Assembly (NCBI RefSeq): GCF_028769735.1
Contig: NC_088173.1
Span: 25,298,038 to 25,362,037 of the forward strand
Reading direction: 5' to 3'
DNA from: Zonotrichia leucophrys gambelii
Lineage: Eukaryota; Chordata; Aves; Passeriformes; Passerellidae
DNA: 64,000 bases
The notes beneath the pieces were generated by a model that saw only the letters and a program-made list of their open reading frames with translations, made no database searches and was not told the origin of the DNA. Made by a program: the position numbers and the translations under genes. Numbering within the stretch: the first letter of the stretch is position 1; each line of letters begins with the position of its first letter. Shown piece after piece: positions 48,919-61,820 of the stretch.

Positions 48919-51900
48919 GTTTTTTCAGTTATAGGGAGGAGAACTACAACATATTCTCTAAAAATTGAGAACAGTGAAAGTAGCTGCATAGGTTCATTAA
49001 GACTGAATCATCTGGACACCTGCTCTGGAAAAGGAAACCACTTTTGTTGGAAAGTTTTAGGGTTTTTAACTGCAATATAAATAATGTGATCGATTTCTAC
49101 CTCCCTTGTTGCCTATTTCTGTCACATGCATTGTTGTTCTAGGAAGTTACAGAGACCACACGATATTTACTAGTTTTTCTTTTTTGTGTTTAGAATGTTT
49201 TGTTTAGAATGTTGTTTGTTTTCAATAAACAAACTAAATTTAAATTTTTAAATAAATAAACTTTTTTGTAAAATAAATAAACATTAAAAATTCCAAACAA
49301 ACCAGAACAACCTCACTAAAATGCTATTTCTCCATAGACTTATAGGTTCTCTCCAGTCTAACTCTAAACCTTGATCTGGTGTGCTTTCCTATTTTCACTG
49401 CCTTTTTATTCTGTAACTACTGACTAACGTGGACTTGCAGGAAAGTTTATAGTGAAAGTAGCAAATTTTAGTTATGAATTACATTGGTTGATTATTTGTC
49501 CTTACTGTCCTTACATTAGAGCTGAGCATCACAATATTCCAATATTATCTAAAGCACACAAGAAATTCTTAACACATTCAGTATCTGCATTATTTCACTT
49601 AGAATTCTGGCTGGTGTTCCCTGAGAAAGAATAGCCCGTTATGGATGTGGCAGAAATCTCCTTACTTAAAAATAAAATGAAATTACCAAATACGGACGCA
49701 ACAATGAAATTTATTTGAGTTGATAATGAAGACCTATGTGATTTTTACTTTGATGCCTGGTTAAAAGTACAGGTGGTCAAGGCTTTTGTTTAATTTACTA
49801 TTACTCTGTTTTACTTATTGCAAACGCTTGTCTGTAGTCTGCTCTCATACAATGGCTGTAAATTTTACACATAAGTTTAGCTGTGCTGATTGAAACATCT
49901 CTGGGATGAGTTTTGTTGGGGTTTTTCCCCTTCCCCTATTTCTGTTTCTCCATAGTAGTTCAGATGTTTCCTGGAACTTTTTCAACTCTACTGAGCAGCT
50001 TTAGATTATGGGTGAAATCATCTGGTTTTGGTTGGTTGATTGACTGAGTGCTTTGGGGTTTTTTATGCCAAAACAAGATTTAGTTCAGAGTTGGATCAAT
50101 TCATTACACTCCCACAATTCCCACATCAAACTGGCACTGACTTGTTTTCGAAGCTGAGAACAATGAGCTGTATCCAGTATAACAAATTAAGGTTGAATAT
50201 TTCACTGCTCAACATGCTGAGAGGTTGTGGGGGTATGTTTCTGTAGTGTGTCTGACAAAGTTCAGTGAACACTACTTTGCAGGCATAATGGACTTTTTAC
50301 AGATAAATGAAGAATTTAAAACAACAACGCTCAGCAGTTGTTCCCATGTTAATGCAAAACTACATATTTGGCCTTAAGAAGTAAAGAATAAGATGGTCTG
50401 AAATTGTTCGTTAAAGTCTTGGGTCCGAGGCTGTTTTGGTGGTGATGTCCTTTAGGGTTCACTGGATCATAACAAGGACAGCTCAAGCTTAGTCCTTCCC
50501 AAGAGGTGCCAATGACCCTGGAGCTCGGAGGAAGCATGATTCGGAAAAGGGTGATTCGAAGACTTAGTTGGTTAACTGACTCTTTTATTTGAGAAGTGGA
50601 AGGATTGGCATCTTGCAGAAGGGAAGTCAGCATTGTTCAGCTGAAACTGAATTTATTGCATGCCTGCATGCCTGTGTCCTTCAGTGCTGATCTGGAAATT
50701 GTTCTGCTTGTCCATACCAAGTGTAACCATTTATCCTCTTTTATTAAGAGAAAAGAGTCTCCATCAAGTAGATCATTTGTTTTAAATAAATTCATACATC
50801 TGCCTATGATCTGCTGGTCTGCCTTTGTGTACACCGGAAGCCCTTAAAAAGAGGACTAAGAGGAGCATTCAGAACAGGGGAGTGGGTGCCACTGTTTTAA
50901 TTATTTCTTTGTTTAGTCAGCTCACAAATTCTAGAAGTGGTGGAGTGGATGGCCAGCTGAACACTGCTTCCCTCTTTTCCCTGGGATTCAGTCTGTTTTG
51001 TTTTGATAGTCCCGATGCAGATTTAGGGGCTTCAGGTTTAATAACTGCTTCAGGCACCACCACAGTAAAACACTTAAGATCCAAAGAACACAAATAATGT
51101 AAATCTCCTGTAATAATCTCTGACTGGTATGTTGTATCTTGGAAGTATTAAGAAGATTATATGATTAAGCATTTTTCACAGCCCATTGAAATTTCTGCTA
51201 TATTTCATAGTCTTTGAGTGTAGCTTGTTTGAAGTAAATATAAATACTACCTAAAGCTTTTCTGGAAGTTAAATAATATAGCCTATACATGGAAATTCTC
51301 CAGCATATCTTGAGATTCAAGTTAGTGGCAAGAGAAAAACCCGCTTGCAGTTACTTGGCCCAGAGTATAAACTGAACCCCAAAGAATGTTGTGCCCTCTG
51401 AAGAAACAACGCTTCTAAACATGAAGGCTGGTCTTACAAAAATAATTAAACTTCTGGTAGTCAATGGGGGGTGATGTCTTAGCCAAGTAAACTGTAGAAG
51501 GACAAATAATAATAAGTTATTAAGTGATTAAATGGACCTGCATCGTTCAGATTAGAGCCAAAGCAAGGCACAGAAGTTTATAATTGCTTCAGGAGAGATG
51601 AGTTTGTAGTCAGAGAATAACCCACAGAACTGTGATTGCACAAAGACCTTGCTGTTACCTGTGTTGTAAGCAGTCATTTCCTGTCAGGGCAACAAATGAT
51701 AAGTCTGGGATGTTGCATGAAGAATGGGGATAGACAGCAAAGCATAAAATGAGTCATAACCTCATTGCAAGAAGCTTTTACCAAAGTGGTGGATGTTTAC
51801 AGATAAAAAAAAATATAATATTTGTAAATAAATTGTTAATATTTGCTTTTGAGACTATAGCCTTTGTTGTCCCAAAATGAGTTCCTTCACCCAGTGTGCA

Positions 51901-52714
51901 AGAGGCCAATCCACACAGAGTTGAGGTGTTTGATTCATTTAGTTCAGCTCAGAAAGGGGTCCTACCTGGCTGATTCACAAAGCCAGTACACCAATTATCA
52001 AAACTTTTCATTATTTATACATTTTGACAAGCAGAGGTATTAATGTTTATTTGCTATAATTTATACAGTTCTCTTATTAATTAGTATTTTAGTCTTGTTA
52101 GTTAAATTACTTTCTTAATTCTTATGCTACTCAGCCCACATGCTCACTCTTTTGAGTATGTGGGTTTCTTGAGTTGGTGGCTGTGAGTCAGTGGTTGTGG
52201 TCTTCCCCTGCCAGAGTTGCCTTTTACCTAGCACATAAGTTGGCTTTGTTTATTTCTCCTAATCTGGTTCCTGCTGGCCTTATCTTGGACATTCTGCCCA
52301 GTGTCCTTGCAGTCTATCAGTTCAGCATTCTGTTGTGATTCTGTTTCTCAAATTTTGTACTCTGAAGTTCTCTCTTGTTTTTTCTTTCTCTATAGCTTAA
52401 GTCACTGAGGCATGTTAAGCTGCAATTACCGAGATGTTAAATGTAAATTATCTATTTGGAAGCCATGCATCACCTTGATTTAAAATCTGGAAACAACAGA
52501 GTAGTGGTGTTTATGCTCTTCATTAAAAGTTAGTGTAATTCTGTTTGTTTTGTTTCAATAAGCATCTCACGCAATATGTGCCATATGAAATTTTATTTTG
52601 ATAGCACTAAAATAATTTGCCATGAACTTCTTTTCTTGATGCTTATTATCTATAGTGAAATACAACGCTTTTGCATTCTTCAGTGTCTTTGCTTGCTTAC
52701 TTTGTGTTTGTGAC
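48918..52714. other. Gene B intron 1, nothing recognised
   Basis: AT-rich intronic DNA. GTTTAGAATGTT is duplicated at about 49,188-49,213, followed by an A/T-only-like stretch to about 49,290. A 94-codon minus-strand ORF at 50,349-50,633 has a mixed composition but no splice support. Confidence 0.4.
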
Positions 52715-53260
52715 CATGGAAGTGTTGTCTGGAAGGGAGCTCTGGGGTCACCTAGTCCAGCCTCCTTCTTGAAGCAGGCCTGTTGCCAAGGCTTTGTCTA
52801 GCAGTGTCTTGAAAAGTCTCCTGAAGGAGAGGGATTTACAGCCTCTGCAGGCAACCTGTTTCAGTGCTTTCCTTACAACCTGTTTCAGTGCTTTCCTTAC
52901 AACCTGTTTCAGTGCTTTTCTTTCAACCTGTTTCAGTGCTTTCTTTACAACCTGTTTCAGTGCTTTACTTAAAACCTGTTTCAGTGCTTTACTTACAACC
53001 TGTTTCAGTGCTTCTTTCTAAAGGAAGAACTTTTGCTCACCTACAACCAGAGCCTCCCAAGCTACATTTGTGACCATTGCCCTATTCAATACTGTCCACT
53101 AACACCAGGAAGAGTTTGCATTTGTGACCTTTGTTGCTACCCTACAAGTAGCGGTGTGCTGTGGTTAAGTAGTTTCTTTGCCTTCTCTTTTCTAGGATAA
53201 TGGAGTCTGGCCCCTTCAGCCTTCGTATTGCACAGTCCTGCCTTGCTTATTCAGGTCCTC
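52715..53260 (-). mobile_element. CR1 LINE fragment with internal expansion
   Basis: Reverse-complement CR1: 'gtctggaagggagctctggggtcacctagtccagcctcc', 'gcaggcctgttgccaaggc', 'gagagggatttacagcctctgcaggcaacctgtttcagtgc', later 'aaaggaagaacttttgctcacctaca' and 'ggataatggagtctggccccttcagcc'. The usual single 'caacctgtttcagtgct' motif has been amplified to seven copies in the middle. Confidence 0.85.
52852..53015. repeat. 24-bp tandem array (7 copies) inside CR1
   Basis: Units start at 52,852, 52,876, 52,900, 52,924, 52,948, 52,972 and 52,996, with consensus caacctgtttcagtgctttc + ctta. Units differ by one to three bases. Since 24 is a multiple of three, the plus strand reads an eight-residue repeat (QPVSVLSL type), which has no coding meaning. 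A young minisatellite born inside a transposon remnant. Confidence 0.97.
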
Positions 53261-54084
53261 TGACTGTATAGAAAAAAATGTAGTGGAAGTGTTGTTTTCA
53301 TTGCTGACCAAGATTTTTTACTCTGCTCTTGAAAAACAGTATGCACAAAAGGCACCGAAGCATTCCAGCAGCATATTTGGGAACACAGTATATAATCTGT
53401 TGATCTGTGGTTTATGCTTGGCAAGCATCCTTCCCTTTAGTGAAGGATGAAAATAAGTTTTGTGGGAAAGCATAGATTTAGTGGTTCATGGCACGGACCA
53501 AGAAAAATTCCTGGTTTTCCCCTCAACGTTGTATAAATTTTGACAGACACAGGATCTTATGTATATCAATATTTTTAAATTGACCACTTGATGTTGTGCT
53601 GTTACACTAATTGCTTCAGGTGTTTTACATCTGTAGAGATTTGTATGGATTTTATGTGTTATTCTAAAAACATCAATTTGACATTCTGACTTAAGAATTT
53701 AGAATCTTCTGACAAAATTTAATTGAATGCTAAATAAGATGCTTCAAGGATAAACCTAATTGGCTTAGAAACTCTTGCATATGTTACAAAACAAATATGT
53801 TCTTGCTTTTCTGCTTTCTATGGCTGTATTTGGGTTCAGCCTGAAAAGTTGGATGACAGCAAGGCTGAAAAGGTTCATACTGGAGTAGAAGCTGAATGCA
53901 ACAAATTTTACTATTTTTTTCCTAAGCTTTTAAAGAGGTCATAGCATTTGTTTTGTGTATATGTGTTGCAACCTCAGTCAGCTTGTTCAGGCTTTTGAAG
54001 AAAATATGATTGGATCAGAACATGCTAAAGATTTCAAATGATTGACATCATTACTCCTGTGGGTAATAGTTGGCACACTGTCAG

Positions 54085-54330
54085 ACTTTCAGAGCTGTGC
54101 TAGTAGTTCGTGTGTTAGAGCACACAAACTGAAAAAACAAATGTCTTCAGGAAAGTATGCAAGAAACACCTCCCAGGATTCAGGTTTTACTTCCAAGCGA
54201 AATTCCTTCCCCTTTGCAGTCAATTTCTTAGCAACTTCTGGGAGGCCTCATATGAAAGGCCCTGCTAAATTGCTGCCAATGGATTTATCTTTCACTAATT
54301 CCTTTTTTGAATCCACTCAAATCTTGCATG
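54085..54330 (+). CDS. Possible cassette exon of gene B
   Basis: An 82-codon open segment on the plus strand between ...GGCACACTGTCAG and CTTGCATG|GTAGTA. It enters and leaves in phase 1, so it could be spliced between the exons at 45,922 and 63,825 without breaking the frame. The product is Ser/Lys-rich with little low complexity (for example MSSGKYARNTSQDSGFTSKR). Both splice sites are mediocre, and ORFs of this size are expected a few times by chance in 64 kb of AT-rich DNA. Confidence 0.22.
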
Positions 54331-54991
54331 GTAGTAAGGAGCACAGTCATTCATTATATGAAATCAGTTACAGCCTTTTGCATACATGTTGGTATTTCTG
54401 CTGGATAATCACTTGTTCTTGAATTATAATTTCTTATCTGTATTCTGCTTTTTAATGTGGTCTTGATCGTGGTGATTTACTTCCTTAAAAGCTTAGGTAA
54501 ATTTTCAAGCACCGTGTTTACTACAAAAGGGTTCTGGTCCATTCTCCTTCTAGACAGAATATTGTATGTATAGAAGAAGTTGATTGATGCTTTCCTTCAG
54601 TTATAGCATTTAGATTCTGTTTATAAGAGATAAACTAAAATTAATATAATTTGTTTTCTCAAGGTGATAATTTTGTATTCATCATGAATTCCTTGCATTA
54701 AAAACTGAGTTCTCAGTATCACAGATCTATATATGAAAATTGATTCAGATTGTGCACATCTGTACTAAATCATTTTAAAGAATTTTTGCATGTGCAGCGT
54801 GTTGTGATCTTATTTCTTATTAAAATACTGTTCATTCATCCTGTTGGAGAGATGGGACATAAATTTCTGGAAACAAGCTCAGCATTTCAATAACTTTCTC
54901 ATATTAAATGATTCCATTGCTGTGCTGTATCCATTTTACAGCTGCACTTTAAGTTTAGGGTACAACTCTAATAGAAATGTGGGACTTAGGA

Positions 54992-55880
54992 TCAAAGTAG
55001 AAGCTTCTTAAGAACTCTCTCTCCTTCTACCCTGGTACTTGAAGAACTGCATTGTCGGGTGCCACAGTTCAACTGATGCCAAATGCTGAACGCTTTGTCA
55101 TTTGTCTTAAGCTTGCCATTCTTTGGAGCATCTAGTGAACTCCAAACTGGCATGATGAAATACACCTGAGGATGGAGTTCCTGAGGCTGGGTACCTGCCA
55201 TGTCCTGCCTGGACAGTTTACCACATCCATTGTTTAAGCAGGTCAAGTCCATGCTTGGATGAGCATCACTGGAGCATGGAACAAGTATCACTGAATGACA
55301 AGATGGGATAATGCTGCACACCTCATGTATTCAGCTCTCATCAGCCTAACTTCAGGATTATAATTAGTTTTTCTGTTCTGGTGTGCAAAGCTTGCTGCAG
55401 ATGACCAATATCATCTCTGGGAAATACATGGTAGCAGCTGCCGTGACATTAGGGACATTTCATTTCTGTAATTGCTGTCCTCTAGCTTGATGTTTGTGGA
55501 TCCATTATCAAGAACTATTTGAAGTGTGTCATCATGGTGTTTTGGCACATAGCAATGTAGAGGTACTTATTAGTATATTTACAGAGGCTGAATGCCTCTG
55601 ACAGCATCTGTAGGCCTTTTTGGTGAGTGCACAGAACTGGGGAGAGGTCTAGTTATGGGAGGGTAGTTATTTCCTCCAAAGTACCGAACAATTGGAACTG
55701 TCTCTGCCAGCATTACCAAGTGTTGCAAAAAGCTGTGTTTATCTGTGGTAAGCTCAGGATTCTTTGTTTTGAGGGCTTTCAAATGCTTAATAACTTTGCC
55801 ATCCTTTTTCTTGGTCAAAGCAGTTTTTGAAGCCTCTCATTGACTGTAGGTGAAACTGCTTTGTGTTACCATGAGTAGCA
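54992..55880 (-). pseudogene. Possible degraded retrocopy or mobile-element ORF
   Basis: On the minus strand two well-spaced open stretches look more protein-like than the background. One is at 55,579-55,818 (contains KKKDGKVIKHLKALKTKNPE and VPIVRYFGGNN). The other is at 54,992-55,321 (contains FIMPVWSSLDAPKNGK and FSIWHQLNCGT). Between and around them the frame shifts several times. No introns, poly-A tail or target-site duplication could be defined, and no parent gene or element is recognised, so this is only a candidate. Confidence 0.22.
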
Positions 55881-58800
55881 CCTGACTGGATGAAATTTGC
55901 ATTTAGAAGACTGAGAACAAAATGCAGTAGCCTCAAGTTGAGGGTAGAAACAGGCAAAGAATTACTTTTCTAACAGCTGCATAAGGTGACATCATGGTGC
56001 CAGGAATCCAGCTGTACATAGTGACTGCTGGTCAGGATGTTCTTCCAGGACCAAAGGGCACATGTATGCAGATTTCCATGTACACGTTAGGCCAGTAATG
56101 AAGGACTCTGAGGTATCTTAAAGGGGATTTGGTAGATGTATAACACCTTGGAGTAGATGTGGATAAATACAATGTGCACCTCAGTAAAATGTCTTCAGAA
56201 TGCCAGGTGATTCACTTCTTTAAAAACTGGATGCCGATCACTACATTATTAAATAATATGCCTTAAAACATTACTTGCTTTAATAACAGCAAAGTGCTGG
56301 GCTTCCTGTTCTGTGGAATAGTGGCAGAGAGTTGCACAACTTTTAGGCATGTGCTCAAAGCTAATGGAGGAGGGTTATCTCAGGGTACAACAATTTATTC
56401 ATATATGCCACCGTCATTAAATAAATCCATTTTTTGCACTTTCACATTAATCCTTTTTATGATGTGTCTAGGTCTTGTAGTCTTTGTTTGATGATAAAGA
56501 GTCCTTTTTGGGAATAATCCATTTTATGGTACTTCAGAAGTATCCTATGCACGTGAGAAGCAATTGTTACATTCATTTTCCTAGATTTTTTTTTTATTTC
56601 TGTGTTGGGCAGAATTACCAATGTCACTGGAGAGAAAATATGTTGTTAATAGGCTTATGTTGAATGCACTTCCCTAGAAAATTAGTACGTATAAAAAAAT
56701 CAGTGATATTTAAGACTGTTCTCGTTAGATGGACTGGGTAAACAGCCTGGGGATTCTTTAGTCATAAATAGTGACAAAGGACCATAAAATACTACAAGAA
56801 TAAACTACTGAGTATTTCAGTGGTATCTTAAGAGAAATAAATACTTTCCTTTGCCTGGTACATTTCTTCTATTTTTAGAGATACTGCTTTTTTTTTTTTT
56901 TTGTGCTTGAGTATATTACAATCCTTTCTTTTCATACATTATTTTCTTTCTCTCTGTGTCATTTCATCTCCCTAGTCTCCAGATTCCTCCCACAGTGCAG
57001 ACCTCTGCACGCACTTGCACTCACTGTCATGTCTGATATCTAAATTGAAAGCAATGTCACCTTTATTCTGTCAGTGGCTTCACAGGATGAAATAGTCAAG
57101 AAAGAAATTTTCTTGTTTGTTTTAAAGCCAAATTCGTTTCCTCATATACAGAAGGGGGAATATCTTGTGAATTGCGATTCAGCACTTTATTGTGAATCCA
57201 TGTCTTGCCCACATTGAATAGGACTTGGTTTACAAGTGCTTAATCCATAAGATTACACTGGGGGCTTTTGTTGTAGAGGTTTGCCACCTCAGCAGTATGT
57301 TGTGACAGGTGAATGTACCTACACAGAGGTGTTCAAAACTGACGGCACTTTTGGTGCTGGATGTTCTGGTTCTCAAGTAAGGCAGACGCCTGAGGAGGAG
57401 AACAATGAAATAAATTTGGATCTTGCATATTATGTATGAATGCTTATAAGATAGTCTGTTAAATACAGTGTCAGAAGGACAAGTTTATTCACACATCTAA
57501 CTATTGCATTTTTTGTATGTGTATCAGCACCCTTTGACAGGCAGACATAGGTAGGACTGAGTGAGCTCTGTGGTCTAGCTGAGGAATATGAAGAATCTCC
57601 GCAGGCATGCTAAATCTCTGATTCAGGAAGAAAAAGGCAGTACAGTGCTCTTATAAAAAGATAAAAGATAATTTTCTTTTAATGGCAATGCTAGCAACAT
57701 CAGTGAATTATTTTTCAGAAATGTAGATTTAACATTTTAGAAATGCCTAGAGAGAAGCGTATTTTATGGTTATAAGTCTTCTGTTCATCAAAATGTTGAG
57801 TCAATTAATACTTTCCTTAGGAAAGTATAAAAAAATAAGTAGTAGGGCTCATCTAGAGTAGCTCCCACTGTGATACTGATGGTATCCTGATGCCTGTGTC
57901 TAGTTATACTTGAAGTTCATAATCTAAGAATTACATTGCACTGATCAGCTGGGATGTTTTTTATGAAGATATGGGGATTTGTACTTCCAGGAGTTGCTAA
58001 TTTTTTGAAAAAAGAGCTTTAGAAGCAGCTGTGTCCAAATTTTCCTTTTTAAACAACTGTGGTAGAAGGCAAAAGTGTGGTAACATATGTATGTAGTGGG
58101 TGTATTTGATTGCTTATATACTTTGTTTATCATTTATGGCTTAAGAACAAGCCCAGTTCCCAGTGCTGAGTTTAGTCTAGATTCTTACAGCACAAACATT
58201 TTAGAGAAATGGTGATAGCTTACACAGTCTGTTTCCTTTCTCTTTTGTTTTCTGCATCTGCCCCCTCTTTTGCTGGCACATATGCTCACACTGATGCACA
58301 CACACTTTTGCTGTTGCCGTGCAGGAGAAATGTAGGGGCAAGAATGAGGGGGTGGAACTTCAGAGTCACAAAAACTAATCAACAGCAAATGTAGCATTAG
58401 CAAATGTGGCCTCTGCTGTCCAGTAAAATCCTTTTTCACTTATATGTTGTGCACTTAAAAGTGCACTAAAGGCTTTAAACATTACTATAGTTTATTTTTA
58501 ACCTTTTTAGCAAGGTAAAGATACTATAACTTAAAGTCTTGGGAAAATTACACACTTTATGGTGATCAGTAGGTTTCAAAATTAAATACTTGACTGCTGA
58601 GGTTCATTGTATTCTCAGCTGTGTGTTGGGGTCCACCCCCAGCCATCTATCAGGTGTGTTTAAGAGTGGGGGGAAAAAAGCATTACTCCAAGTATAAAAA
58701 ACTGCAGGAATGCTTTGTGCTTACAGACTCAGTTATTGTTTAGCGCTAAAACTGACAGACTAGTATAATTGTGGGGGATGTTATAATATTGTTTTCTTCC

Positions 58801-61667
58801 TGGCAGTGTACTGCTCTGGAAGTCAACAGCATACTGTAGAATTTAAAGTAAGTATAAAAACTGTCTACCTTTACAATTAAAAACTCTGAGCATGTCCTGA
58901 TTTTGTAGCCTTTTGCAGTAAAGGGAAAGCTATACATAAAGTAAAATTTTAAAGTTCCTTCCAAGCCTCTCATTAATCTCTGCTTGAGCCTTCTGTCTTT
59001 TAAACAACTGATAAGGGACTCTGCTGTTAAAATATTAAAATATTAAACAAATGTTCAGTTTTATGAGTTTTGCTGTATGACTATTCCTAACAAAATTGCC
59101 CAAAATGTATAGTTGATTCTACAGATTGGAATCAATTTGCATTGTTTTGATTCCATACTGAGGAAAGTGCTGAAAGGAAGGAAGAGTGGCTTTGAGCCAC
59201 AATATGCCTTAACAAACAGAGGCAAAAAGGTGGCAGTATCCGTGGCAGTTACTGCTTGTTCCAGGCAAATAAATCAACTAGCATTGAAAATTCCCCACAA
59301 ATGCAGACCTTCTTTCCAGAAAATGTGCAATTCCTTTGAGTGAGGGCCCCATCTACACTGGCAATTAGAAATGAAAACTTGGAGTTTTTGATTCAGTTGT
59401 CTGGCAGGGACTGGTGCACCATTTAGCTGTGGTCTAGATGCATATGACTGAAATAGTGGCATCGCATTTTCAGCATGATGCTTTGTAGAGCTGCTGTATT
59501 GGTCTTAGTGTCTGGCTTTTTCAAGGCCTGATGACCTTCAAAACTGCATTCGGATGCATCCTCAGGATGAAAGTTGTACAGCCTCTTCCAATAATTTGCT
59601 TATCCTGAAAACATAATTTCTGTCTATATTTTGGTGTTAACAGCACTGCTTAAAAGCCCATGGTTTCCTTTGCTTGGTTTATTTGGAGGTTTGTATTGTT
59701 ACAATACACATCATGTTTGCTTTCCCTGTGAAACCACTGCTGGGCCATTGGGGCTAAAACCTGCTGGTATGGAGTCTGCTGGTTGCTCTAACTATGTGTC
59801 TTCCTGGAGAGTGTTAGAGCCCTGCCTCTTTTGCTGACTGGTCATTTCAGCAGGCATAGTTAAACTCTGTTTCCCAGAAATGGGAATGTCACGTGCCCCC
59901 CTTTCCTCCCTTCAGCTTTTAAGAGATCAGGCTGTGGAATGGAGTTAAAAGTGGGAGATTACCAGCCTCAGGAGGTAATTGCATTGAAGGTTCCCCAGTA
60001 GCTTTGCAGTTTGATGCAGCAGAATGTGTGTTAACTTTCCACTCATTTTTCAACATTTTATGTTTATACTTGAATTTTTTTCTAGTGAGAGCAAACTTTT
60101 CAGTTGAAGTCACTCTTAGCAACAGGATGCTTTGAAGAAGCTTACAAAATAAACAGAGGAAAATAATGGCTCTAGTGAGTGTGAGTTGCCTTTTTCCTTT
60201 TCTTTGCTTGTCTTCCTGAAACAAGAGTGATTGCCTTAAAAGATACTATTTTCTGCATTGGTGGTCTTTTTGGCAAAAACTTAAGCTATTTTGGGTTTGT
60301 GGAGCAACTGAAATGATGTTGACCCAGTTATTTTTCTCCTGATGATTATACTTATATTTTCCTTGAGAAGTAAAACTTTGATGCCGTTTTAAAAACAAAC
60401 AACAAAAGGAGCTAATTTCCCCAAACTTGGAATGTAAGAGAATCACCTTTTTTTTTCTGAAGGCAACTGGTACATGGCATTTCTGTCTGCCACTCAGCTT
60501 TTGCATGCTGAAAAAAAGGCATAAGGTGTCCATGCTGCCACTGAAATACACAGAGCATGATTTTGTAAAGAAATGCTAGATTTGCCATATTATTGTGGTA
60601 TGAAGAGCAGATTTTTGTGCCTTTATGGTTTCCTTGATTCCTCTGCTGTGCTTAGAACTGGACAACAGTCTTCCTGACTTCAGCCAGGAGTCTCTGACTT
60701 CTTCCACCTCGTCTGCTCCACCTACTAACTGCTTCTTGCACTATATCCTGCTTCTGAACAAGGCTAATGTATTTCTCTTGTATGGCTGTAATGTTATGAG
60801 GGCAGCAAAGGTTTTGTAAATAGTAGATGTGAGTATGAAGTGGAGAAAATCTCAAGTATGGTCTGCAGGAGATTGGAGCATGGTCAGTTCTCAGACTGCA
60901 GATCTCTGGCCATGCAAATTGTAGATTGGAGGACAGGCAGAAAGAACTTCGTTAACTAAAATAAACTTAGAGTTGTACAGTCCGGTTTTGTAGCTTGGGA
61001 GTACTAGCTGCTTGTAAATTCCTAGCATATTATACTACAGCTGCATACACAGTAAGGAATTTTATTGCTTTTAGCAACAGAAGGATAGGGAGGATAGTAC
61101 TGGTGTCTTGTGTCTGGAAGGTAGTATATGTCAGTAGAAGTGCCATTTTTTCCTGTGCCTTTCCTATGCCAGAGTGCAGACAGGCTTGTTCATTATAAGT
61201 GCTAGTCCAGCAGCATTCAGTGTTTGCTCTGATTTGACGCACAGTTTTGGTTTCCAGAGTTTTGGATTGAAGAATATGCAGTTTTCTGCTAGAAGGACAT
61301 AGTGTCCTGTAATGTTTTATAGCAATTTGTATCTTTGATACAAATTGAGGAAAATATGTAGTGCAGGATTTCATTTTCAGATCTTTCTAACTATACAGTC
61401 TTCTTGCTTATTTCTGTTAGAAAAGATTACAAAGACATCTCTCTGCTGTTGAGGTAACATGTATAGAGAAAAGAGAATTAGTTGTGGGGCATGCACTTTT
61501 GAGACTCAGCTTTTTTTTAAGTCAAGGATTTGCCTATGTGTGTGTGTATTGCAAAAAAAATTGCCTGTTTTTTCTAGGCTTTCATATTCTAGTGTTTGTA
61601 GAGGTGTGTCATTATTTGAATTGATGCTTGTACCTAATGCCAAAATAGCATTTAGAAATGCAAAATT
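55881..61667. other. Gene B intron 1, nothing recognised
   Basis: AT-rich intron with a T-run at about 56,887-56,904 and an 18-bp palindrome (gtgcacttaaaagtgcac) near 58,449. No supported exon, RNA gene or repeat family. Confidence 0.4.
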
Positions 61668-61820
61668 TACAGAATCACAGAATCAATTCAGTTGGAAAAG
61701 ACTTCTGAGATTGAGTCCAACCTTTGACCACATCACCTTGTCAATCAGACCATGGCACCAAGTGCCACGTCCAGTCTTTCCTTAAACACCTCCTGGTACA
61801 GTGACTTCACCACCTAATTG
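61668..61820 (-). mobile_element. CR1 LINE 3' terminus
   Basis: Short reverse-complement CR1 end: 'acagaatcacagaatcaattcagttggaaaagacttctgagattgagtccaacctttgacc', 'caccttgtcaatcagaccatggcaccaagtgccacgtccagtctttccttaaacacctcc'. Severely 5'-truncated. Confidence 0.92.

Noticed and set aside
50349..50633. 94-codon minus-strand ORF with mixed composition
   Set aside because: No splice sites, no recognised family, and length within chance expectation.
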